Assembly (NCBI GenBank): GCA_024643595.1
Contig: JAHEMS010000065.1
Location: 1-11,456, forward strand
Reading direction: 5' to 3'
Length of the DNA: 11,456 nt
DNA from: Bacteroidota bacterium
GTDB taxonomy: Bacteria > Bacteroidota > Bacteroidia > Cytophagales > Cyclobacteriaceae
Below the pieces are notes generated by a model that saw only the letters and a program-made list of their open reading frames with translations, was not told where the DNA came from and made no database searches. This document shows, one piece after another, positions 1-6,518 of this stretch; within the stretch, counting starts at the first letter, position 1, and each line of letters opens with the position of its first letter. A program made the translations under genes and the position numbers.

Positions 1-1856
1 GCATAGGCAGAAGCCTGGTAAGCCACCATGGAAGGAGGCCTAATGGTAGCCGAGTGGAGCCCGGTAGAAATTGCCTCAATGGCATCTTCATATCTACCCA
101 TGGTGAGGTAAACCCGGCCCAGGTAATCGTATAGACGCACTACCGTTGGATATAACTGCAAGGCCTCCCCCAATACATTGAGTGCACCATCATTCCGATC
201 CATCAGGTACAAACTTATAGTTTGGTAGTTGAAGTAAGCCACGGTGAGTGGATCAATCGCCTTTGCCCTGTCAACAAATTTGATCGCTTCATCAAATCGT
301 CCCATCATGTTAAGCAGGTAACTGTAGGTATAGAGAAGGTTAGCGTTATTAGGGCTTATTTCAATAGCCTGTAAAAGTAATTTTTCAGAAGACTCAAAAT
401 CCTTCGTAATAAAAAATTCAACAAACGCCTTGGTCAGGTAGTCATTGTCGGAAGGACCTCTTTTCCAGGCTTCATTAAGATAGGTATTAATATTCTTCAA
501 CGCTTCTGCAGGAGAAAGATCACCATTCCAGGACATCCTTGCCGAATAGCTGCTGGCCAGGTAAGAATAAGCTTGTTTAAAATCGGGATCTTTTTCAATG
601 GCTTTCTTAAAAAACTTGGAAGCCGTGCGATACCCCTCCACACTCCATTGATTGAAAGCGTGCCGGCCTTTCATAAATAAATCGTAAGCCTCAAGGTTAC
701 TGGTAGGTTTCTCTTTGAGCTTTTCGTTTTCCTTTGTGTTCAGCGATGATTTAAGTTCTTTAGCCACAACTTCAGCTACATTACTCTGAATCTCAAAAAT
801 ATCATCCATGCTTTCCACAAATACTTTTGACCAGATATGAAGGTCCTTTAACGCGTCAATTAATTGAACCGTAATACGCACCTTTCCACCATGGGTCTGG
901 GCGCTTCCTTCCAAAATATATTTTACGTTTAACTCAGCAGCGATTTCGGGTGCCGTCTTTTCAGTTTTTTTATAGCGCATCACTGACGTCCTCGAGATTA
1001 CCCGAAGCTGCGGCAAACTGGCTAACTGTATCAGAATGTTCTCAGTGATCCCATCAGCAAAATATTCCTGTGAAGGATCCTGCGATAAGCTAACAAAAGG
1101 CAAAACTGCAACCGACTTTTCCAGCAATTCCTGTTCCGCTTTGCTCGCGCTCTCTGCGATATAGGATGCATCTTCAACCTCTTCTGTTGCCCCATCAAAA
1201 TAAGCGTCCGAAGATCGCTCCGGATATTTAATCGCATTGATAATCTCCTTGATGGCATTGGCCACCTTGTTGATCTGATCGCGGTAAACTACATTATTTT
1301 TATTTTCCTCTCTCTTATCTTCCGGGAGCAGCGGGCGATTCACGCCAGGCGATCGGAATATAAAATCGATAGAACGCAGTTTTGAATTTAACTCCTTCTC
1401 AAACAAATTCTGATCTTCCCGATCCAGATTGTGGATCATTACCGGCAAAATTCGACTGGCCACATTTCCACTCCTCAACTTAATATCCCTGCCAATGGGT
1501 TCGCTCCTGGCCAGATTATTAAACGCGCAAAATTCATTTTGCCATGCGTAACATCTTGGATCACAATATATTTGAGATAGAATTGGGATAAAAACCAACG
1601 ACTTTAGTTTTCCCTCCAGGCTTTTGTCCACATTATGGGTTTCCAGCAATCCATCAATGGGATTAGAGTCGAAATAAATAGAAAGATCTTCCTTAAATGT
1701 GCTTTCCAGTTCTTTTCTCAGATCGGCTATAAAGTCGGTAACCCATCCGTTATTAGACAGACCTTGTCCCTGGAAGGATCGGGATGTAGTTCTATTATCC
1801 TTGTGGCGATACGAAACAAAAATGTCATATTCGTACCCAGGAACTATTGATGGCAT
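1..1856 (-). CDS. TIR domain / TolB-like domain / TPR protein (3' end cut by window edge)
   Basis: This gene is open from its ATG to the window edge, giving 618 visible codons. An in-frame TAA lies upstream, and ATG at 1856 is the only good start. Three parts are visible. Residues 1-~140 form a TIR domain: it opens with YDIFVSYRHKD and has a WQNE motif whose Glu108 sits where catalytic Glu lies in NAD-cleaving TIR domains. Residues ~247-372 match the TolB/FlgO-like domain found N-terminal to TPRs in many cyclase and transcription-factor relatives (SVAVLPFVSLSQDP, then EYFADGITENI, VISRTSVMRYK and ILEGSAQ). From ~388 to the edge there are about six TPR units, such as GRFDEAIKFVDRAKAIDP and GRYEDAIEAI. 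I see no signal peptide or membrane helix, so it is probably cytoplasmic. By family, TIR domains either cleave NAD or act as adaptors, and TPRs bind partners. The Glu makes NADase activity possible but does not prove it. The C-terminus is unknown. It is divergent from the DUF4956 gene. Confidence 0.9.
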   Translation of the reverse strand, partial: MPSIVPGYEYDIFVSYRHKDNRTTSRSFQGQGLSNNGWVTDFIADLRKELESTFKEDLSIYFDSNPIDGLLETHNVDKSLEGKLKSLVFIPILSQIYCDPRCYAWQNEFCAFNNLARSEPIGRDIKLRSGNVASRILPVMIHNLDREDQNLFEKELNSKLRSIDFIFRSPGVNRPLLPEDKREENKNNVVYRDQINKVANAIKEIINAIKYPERSSDAYFDGATEEVEDASYIAESASKAEQELLEKSVAVLPFVSLSQDPSQEYFADGITENILIQLASLPQLRVISRTSVMRYKKTEKTAPEIAAELNVKYILEGSAQTHGGKVRITVQLIDALKDLHIWSKVFVESMDDIFEIQSNVAEVVAKELKSSLNTKENEKLKEKPTSNLEAYDLFMKGRHAFNQWSVEGYRTASKFFKKAIEKDPDFKQAYSYLASSYSARMSWNGDLSPAEALKNINTYLNEAWKRGPSDNDYLTKAFVEFFITKDFESSEKLLLQAIEISPNNANLLYTYSYLLNMMGRFDEAIKFVDRAKAIDPLTVAYFNYQTISLYLMDRNDGALNVLGEALQLYPTVVRLYDYLGRVYLTMGRYEDAIEAISTGLHSATIRPPSMVAYQASAY

Positions 1857-1861
1857 ATCGC

Positions 1862-1893
1862 CAAATATAGTAACTTGTGGAGCTTCTGGCAAA
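1862..1893 (-). promoter_or_regulatory. Bacteroidota-type promoter of the TIR gene
   Basis: On the minus strand TTTG (1893-1890) is followed after exactly 20 nt by TATATTTG (1869-1862). This matches the -33 TTTG and -7 TAnnTTTG elements of the primary sigma factor of Bacteroidota. The -7 box ends five bases before the ATG at 1856. Transcription would therefore start at or next to the start codon, giving a leaderless or nearly leaderless mRNA. No Shine-Dalgarno sequence precedes the ATG, which fits. The match is by eye; the start site is inferred. Confidence 0.5.
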
Positions 1894-1937
1894 GTTCTGA
1901 TTTTCGTTTTAGGTATTTAAAAACTCTGGTAGAGCAC

Positions 1938-2513
1938 ATGAAATTACAACCACTTTTTACGGAGTACTTTCTCATCCGACTTTTGATAAACACCGGAGTC
2001 ATGATCATCCTGATCCGACTCATTTATTATCACATTTATCGGAAGAGGGATTTCTTCTTTCCTTTTTTCCTGATCAATTTTATTGTCTTTCTCCTTACAT
2101 TTATGTTAGAGAAATCGAATGCCTTTACCATTAGTTCGGCATTTGGTCTGTTGGCTGCATTTTCTCTGCTGCGGTTTCGCACGGAAACCATCTCGATAAA
2201 AGATATGACTTACCTCTTCATTACATTGACGCTCGGATTGATCAATTCGATCATGAATGCGGACTATTGGGAGTTGGTTGGTCTTAATGTGCTGATTATT
2301 GGCGCAGTCTATGTAGTGGATGGAAATAAACTGATGCGAAATCAAAAAACGAAAACAGTGGACTATGACGGATTGGAAAATATTCAGCCCCAAAATCATG
2401 GCCTCTTGATACAGGATCTGAGCAAGCGAACGGGATTAAATATTCAACGGATTTCCATCGAACACATTGATCTGATCAGGAATCGAGTGGAAATAAGAAT
2501 TTATTATAATTAA
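1938..2513 (+). CDS. DUF4956 family membrane protein
   Basis: This is a 191-residue protein with about five hydrophobic segments (roughly residues 9-30, 38-57, 63-79, 90-106 and 111-127) and a soluble C-terminal tail. The core, with SSAFGLLAAFSLLRFRTETI then KDMTYLFITL, and the tail, with LSKRTGLNIQRISIEHIDLI and a final RIYYN, are the hallmarks of DUF4956. The biochemical role of this family is unknown. In other bacteria it often lies beside VTC-type polyphosphate polymerase genes, but none is visible here. I chose ATG at 1938 because it gives the usual family length and N-terminus. An earlier in-frame ATG at 1875 would add 21 residues with no family resemblance and would cover the divergent promoter. 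The stop is 30 nt before the phosphatase gene, so the two are probably cotranscribed. Its own promoter is not clear. Confidence 0.88.
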   Translation: MKLQPLFTEYFLIRLLINTGVMIILIRLIYYHIYRKRDFFFPFFLINFIVFLLTFMLEKSNAFTISSAFGLLAAFSLLRFRTETISIKDMTYLFITLTLGLINSIMNADYWELVGLNVLIIGAVYVVDGNKLMRNQKTKTVDYDGLENIQPQNHGLLIQDLSKRTGLNIQRISIEHIDLIRNRVEIRIYYN

Positions 2514-2517
2514 ATTA

Positions 2518-2531
2518 TATTGGTGCCAATA
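2518..2531. repeat. Short inverted repeat between the DUF4956 and phosphatase genes
   Basis: TATTGG and CCAATA form perfect 6-bp arms around a TG centre, inside the 30-nt gap and 12 nt before the phosphatase ATG. The loop is too small and the arms too AT-rich for a terminator. It could be an operator or a chance palindrome. Confidence 0.3.
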
Positions 2532-2543
2532 AATTAGTACAAC

Positions 2544-3971
2544 ATGAATGGATTACCTCTCCGATTTCTAATAATTGCAATCGTTCTTCTTCCGATAAGT
2601 TATGATTTGTTAGCACAGCAAATCCTTGTCAAGCCCTATCTGCAACCCGGAAATGCTTCTTCACTGATCAAGGAACGCAAAATGCTGATCTGGCAAACCG
2701 ACAGCATACCCGGAAAATACAAAGTTGAATATACCCATCCCGGTAGTAAGACAGCGGTTGCTAAAGTCAAATCAGACAAACTGATCTTAAACAACAAGAC
2801 TACCTACATCTACCGGGCTAATCTTTCGAAATTGAAATTTGATTTAGACTATTCCTTCAAGGTCTTATTGAACGATGAACCCATTTCAGAAGGATCTTTC
2901 AACACCCGCACCAAGTCAAATCAAACTAAGTTTGCCGTTTTTGGAGATTGTGGTGCCGGAACACCGCAGCAAGCCAAAATTGCTTACCAGGTCTATCAGC
3001 AGAAACCTCAATTTGTTTTGGTCACCGGTGATAATGTTTATCGAAGTGGATTAGAAAAAGAATACCGAACTAATTTCTTTCCCTATTATACGGCACCAGA
3101 AGCTGACACCCTGCAAGGCGCGCCGCTGATGCAATCGTTACCGTTTTATATGTTGCTTGGTAACCATGATGTCTATGGTGCTGATTTTGACAAGACTCAA
3201 GACGGAATGGCCTATTTTTATTACAACGATTTGCCACTAAACGGACCCATAAAACAGGCGACCGTAGAGGTTCAAGGGGCACCTGAACTAGTGAAATCTT
3301 TTAAATCCAATACGGGTTCTCGATTTCCCACCATGTCAAACTTTTCATTTGACTACGGCAACGTGCATATTACATGCATTGATGCGAATCCGCATGCCAA
3401 CCCACTGGAACCAGCTCTTGTTCAATGGCTTGCTGAAGATATAAAAAACAGCAGAGCCAACTGGAAGATTGTAGCCTATCACCATCCAGGTTTTAATTCC
3501 AGCAAGGCGCATTATGATTATCAGCAAATGCGTTTGTTATCCCCGGTGCTTGAACAACTCAAAATAGACCTTGTGCTTTCAGGTCACGTACACAACTACC
3601 AGCGCACTGTTCCGCTCACCTTCGAGCCGAAACTCGATTCCACGGGCAGGCATTACACAGTTACCAACCAAGGCCATGTAGATGGGAAATTCACGTTGGA
3701 TGAAAGTTTCGATGGCGTCAACAACACCACACCCAAAGGAATCATCTACATTGTTACCGGGGCTGGCGGAGCTCCCCTATACGATCCATCATTGAGCGGT
3801 AAACCGGAATTATGGAAACACGATCCGGAACAGAATTGGGTACCCTTTACCACTAAAATCGTTTCTGATAAACACTCCTTTACGATCATCGAAACCGATG
3901 GTAAAAAGCTTTCCCTGAAACAACTTGATGAGAATGGTGAGGTATTCGATGAAATTGTTGTCACCAAGTGA
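2544..3971 (+). CDS. Exported purple-acid-phosphatase-like metallophosphoesterase
   Basis: The protein has 475 residues. Residues 1-~25 are a signal peptide (hydrophobic core FLIIAIVLLPI, likely cleavage after LLA), so it is exported, probably to the periplasm. Residues ~27-125 form a beta-rich domain beginning VKPYLQ, like the fibronectin-like N-terminal domain of purple acid phosphatases. The catalytic domain carries every metal-site motif in order: GDCG (Asp135), GDNVY (Asp163, Tyr166), GNHD (Asn207, His208), VAYH (His313) and GHVH (His348, His350). The Tyr in GDxxY is the iron ligand that marks purple acid phosphatases within the metallophosphoesterase superfamily. By family it should hydrolyse phosphate monoesters or related bonds with a two-metal centre; the substrate is not readable from the sequence. 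It follows the DUF4956 gene by 30 nt and ends 22 nt from the stop of the convergent operon. All key residues are present and the gene looks intact. Confidence 0.92.
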   Translation: MNGLPLRFLIIAIVLLPISYDLLAQQILVKPYLQPGNASSLIKERKMLIWQTDSIPGKYKVEYTHPGSKTAVAKVKSDKLILNNKTTYIYRANLSKLKFDLDYSFKVLLNDEPISEGSFNTRTKSNQTKFAVFGDCGAGTPQQAKIAYQVYQQKPQFVLVTGDNVYRSGLEKEYRTNFFPYYTAPEADTLQGAPLMQSLPFYMLLGNHDVYGADFDKTQDGMAYFYYNDLPLNGPIKQATVEVQGAPELVKSFKSNTGSRFPTMSNFSFDYGNVHITCIDANPHANPLEPALVQWLAEDIKNSRANWKIVAYHHPGFNSSKAHYDYQQMRLLSPVLEQLKIDLVLSGHVHNYQRTVPLTFEPKLDSTGRHYTVTNQGHVDGKFTLDESFDGVNNTTPKGIIYIVTGAGGAPLYDPSLSGKPELWKHDPEQNWVPFTTKIVSDKHSFTIIETDGKKLSLKQLDENGEVFDEIVVTK

Positions 3972-3993
3972 TGGATACCCTATGTACCTTATC
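3972..3993. other. Convergent gene junction, no clear terminator
   Basis: Only 22 bases separate the stop of the phosphatase gene (plus strand) from the stop of the minus-strand operon. I see no GC-rich hairpin with a T-tract for either strand. Transcripts from the two sides may overlap at their 3' ends or end by another mechanism. Confidence 0.5.
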
Positions 3994-5697
3994 TTATTTA
4001 AAGCTGACAGTATAGAGCCCGGTGCTTTCCGCTTCTTCTGATATTTGAATCGACCCAACGTAGTCGAGTTGAAATTTCTTGGGATGAAGGGCTAATACTG
4101 CTGCAAAGCCAATACTCGAACAAATACTTCCTTTTGGCGCAAATTGGCTGATGGCACGCAGAAATTTGATATCATCATCTTCATCGGTGGAAGTTATATA
4201 GACGGGAGCCGCATGCAGGCCGATACGTAATGGCTTTTCTGTTTTGAAAGGTGATGTACTACTCCAGATTGATTTTACAATGTCCATCAATGCAATCTCG
4301 GTATCCAATGCAATGATCAAATACTCTTGCGTAATATTCAGTAGTTTAAATGAAAGTTGCTGATCTTCCGCGAAGGACTTTATCGTTTTCTCAATCTTTT
4401 CCTTTTCAATTGTGTGCAGGTCTTGCAGTTCAATACTGGCAATATACGTTACCGGTCTATCTTCAATACGCGGCATCTCGGCACTAACAAAAGCTGTTGA
4501 AGACGGCATTACCTCAGCGGGGTTAAACATCACGTCCGGATTGATATTAATATGCTTTTGAGGATAAGGCCACATCTGTATAGTTGCCCTGGTGCCACCT
4601 TCCTTGCGCTTCAAATCAAATTCAGAAAGCACGGTGAGTAAGAATGGTTCCTGATAATAGGTCTGACTTCTCAATAACGCTGAACCAAATATCACTTTAC
4701 CTAACAGTGAAAACAGATCATCGTTGCCACCATAAGCTTCCCTGGTGATGTAACTTGCAGGAAGTCGATTTATTAATTTTTCGAAACGTTCCACCCATAC
4801 CTCACCAGCAAACCGTAGACTGGTTTCAATAAAATTATCTTTCGAAAAGGGCATCAGCACGTGCACTTCTCCACCTTCTTCCAACATCGATTCTGCAAAG
4901 AGAATATCTGCGCCACTGGCAAGAGACGTATATCCGATACTGGCATTGATGGTACGAATAGCCCCTTTAATTGATTCCTTTACTTTCTCTTCAATAACGG
5001 CCGGAAAACGAGGTGTCTTACGATTGGGTGAATCAATCATATGACCGGCAAACGCGACTACTTCGGGTGGTGAAAATATTCTAAGAACATCTTTAGGTAC
5101 TGGCAAGTAATGATTAAGAAGCCAAAGCTGATTGTGAATACTGATTACTTTTCCCCAGTCATTTCCTGCAAGTTGTCGCGCCTTGATATAGTTCTCAATG
5201 GAAAGCTCCCTGTTTTTGATCAGCAGGTAAGCTTCCGCCAACGTAGCCAGTTCCCAAAAGCCGAGCGATTTTGTTCCTATTAACTGGATGACTTCGTTGG
5301 CAATTTCTCTTCCCTTGATGGAACGACCGGCGATGGCCGACATGGAGGCCGCATTAATACCGGTATAATAGTTCCGTGTGGACTCAAAATTTTTGGTATA
5401 GGTATCACGAGAGAGGATCGCATACTTACTGTCCTGGTGCTTTTTAAATAGTTCCTTATAAATTCCACCTAATATTCCAGCCGTCTCAGGATCCTCCGGG
5501 TTTCTTCGATACGCTAAATCAAGATGAGCAAGCGCTAATTCTGGAGAACCTGACTTAGACAGACTAAGTGCCAGCAACTGATCCACCCGTTCGTGATCCG
5601 CTTCCGGATTATTTTTTAACCGGAGCGCTAACTCACGCGCTTCCATGTAACGGCCATGGTTAACCAGGTTTTCTAATTGAGAAAAATTATCAGACAA
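3994..5697 (-). CDS. TPR / SLOG-like / degenerate nucleotide-cyclase-like protein
   Basis: This is a soluble protein of 567 residues and the last gene of the operon. Residues 1-~200 are TPR-like helices and include YYTGIN at 110-115, which resembles the TRAFs-binding (DUF4071, TPR-S) region known from MAP3K5/ASK1 and its bacterial relatives. Residues ~210-350 look like a Rossmann-type SLOG domain: VVAFAGHMID, then TSLASGADILFAES and VHVLMPFSKDNF. SLOG domains are thought to bind or process nucleotide-like ligands. Residues ~414-565 resemble a class III cyclase homology domain (RIGLHAAPVY, QFAPKGSICSS, FAAVLAL, final LYTVSFK). The first metal-binding Asp seems to be Ser421 and the usual GDG turn is missing, so cyclase activity is unlikely and a sensing or dimerisation role is more plausible. 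The start is TTG, supported by a good Shine-Dalgarno site; the next Met (residue 18) would cut into the first TPR helix. There is no signal peptide. Confidence 0.85.
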   Translation of the reverse strand: MSDNFSQLENLVNHGRYMEARELALRLKNNPEADHERVDQLLALSLSKSGSPELALAHLDLAYRRNPEDPETAGILGGIYKELFKKHQDSKYAILSRDTYTKNFESTRNYYTGINAASMSAIAGRSIKGREIANEVIQLIGTKSLGFWELATLAEAYLLIKNRELSIENYIKARQLAGNDWGKVISIHNQLWLLNHYLPVPKDVLRIFSPPEVVAFAGHMIDSPNRKTPRFPAVIEEKVKESIKGAIRTINASIGYTSLASGADILFAESMLEEGGEVHVLMPFSKDNFIETSLRFAGEVWVERFEKLINRLPASYITREAYGGNDDLFSLLGKVIFGSALLRSQTYYQEPFLLTVLSEFDLKRKEGGTRATIQMWPYPQKHININPDVMFNPAEVMPSSTAFVSAEMPRIEDRPVTYIASIELQDLHTIEKEKIEKTIKSFAEDQQLSFKLLNITQEYLIIALDTEIALMDIVKSIWSSTSPFKTEKPLRIGLHAAPVYITSTDEDDDIKFLRAISQFAPKGSICSSIGFAAVLALHPKKFQLDYVGSIQISEEAESTGLYTVSFK

Positions 5698-5703
5698 AGC
5701 AAT

Positions 5704-5709
5704 CCCTCT
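5704..5709 (-). promoter_or_regulatory. Shine-Dalgarno site for the TTG start at 5697
   Basis: The minus strand reads AGAGGG followed by six bases (ATTGCT) and TTG. The purine run and its spacing make this the clearest ribosome binding site in the window, and it supports the non-ATG start. It lies within the 14-nt gap after the stop of the membrane-protein gene. Confidence 0.65.
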
Positions 5710-5711
5710 TT

Positions 5712-6518
5712 TTATTCAGACACGGTATGACGGTTAATAAACTTGTCATACATTTCTTTAAACTCCTCGTGTTTATACTCTCCATTTACCGACTTCTCAT
5801 TGCTGGATTCAGCTCGATTCACCAACTCAAAATAAGCCTTGGGATATTCATCGGTGTACATCTTAGGTACCAATCCAATTTTTGTTAATCCCATGTAGGC
5901 TGTAAATATCATAAAGATTGCAATCAGTACAATGGAGCGATCTTTAATTCGGGTTAAATATTGAATGATCGGAATGTTCTCATCATTGTTAATAATCTGT
6001 CTTACCACTATAGCGATCACAAAAAAACCTATAAATAAAATAAAACCTGCAATACCAAATGGTTCGGAATATCGTGGAAAAAAAGGCACTAAAATCATGG
6101 AGGTGATGTACATTACAATACTGCTATGAATCATGATCATCATGAAGCGGTAAGCCGATTTTTCAAAATGTTTATCCTTTAAATCCCCAACCACTTTAAT
6201 GACATAAATACAGCCCAACACAACTCCGGATACCCCATAAAGTTCTTCTACCAAGGGAAAACGAACGTAAAAAATCCGCATACACAGCACCGCAGAAAGT
6301 ATGATTAGGGAAATGAGTTCGCCAGATAGCATGAACTGACGAGGCATCTTGGTGACGCCCGCATATAGTTCCATTAATTGAAAAAGAAATAACACACTGA
6401 AAGAACCTGCCACAAGACCCAGAATTACCAGGCCATACTGATTTTGAGCCATCGCTGCAAATGCACCCATAATCAACAGCATGCATAACAAATAATATAA
6501 TGGGATATATTTACTCAT
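5712..6518 (-). CDS. Membrane protein with seven predicted helices, unknown family
   Basis: I do not recognise a family for this 268-residue protein. Hydrophobic segments lie at about residues 6-24, 28-50, 62-86, 92-110, 124-147, 153-175 and 195-214. The loops after the second, fourth and sixth segments hold most of the Lys and Arg (for example KDKHFEKSAYR at 114-124), which predicts N-terminus inside. The C-terminal tail of ~54 residues would then face out. That tail is charged and probably helical (KHEEFKEMYDKF). The ATG follows the stop of the STAND gene with no gap (TAGATG) and no clear Shine-Dalgarno site, so translation is probably coupled. The TPR/SLOG gene begins 14 nt after its stop. 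The position suggests a membrane partner of the STAND protein, either anchor, channel-like effector or signal relay; this is inference from context only. Confidence 0.82.
   Translation of the reverse strand: MSKYIPLYYLLCMLLIMGAFAAMAQNQYGLVILGLVAGSFSVLFLFQLMELYAGVTKMPRQFMLSGELISLIILSAVLCMRIFYVRFPLVEELYGVSGVVLGCIYVIKVVGDLKDKHFEKSAYRFMMIMIHSSIVMYITSMILVPFFPRYSEPFGIAGFILFIGFFVIAIVVRQIINNDENIPIIQYLTRIKDRSIVLIAIFMIFTAYMGLTKIGLVPKMYTDEYPKAYFELVNRAESSNEKSVNGEYKHEEFKEMYDKFINRHTVSE

Noticed and set aside
1635..1920. Short plus-strand open frames in the TIR gene region
   Set aside because: They lie mostly opposite the TIR coding sequence, have no recognisable domain, and are antisense shadows of it.
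1875..1937. Upstream in-frame ATG that would extend the DUF4956 protein by 21 residues
   Set aside because: The added residues do not resemble the family N-terminus, and the region holds the divergent promoter of the TIR gene.
3961..3971. Small hairpin TCAC-CAA-GTGA at the end of the phosphatase gene as a terminator
   Set aside because: The arms are only 4 bp and no T-tract follows on either strand.
5712..6518. Assigning the membrane protein as a SLATT-type or known immune effector
   Set aside because: SLATT proteins have two membrane helices; this one has seven, and no family motif could be read by eye.
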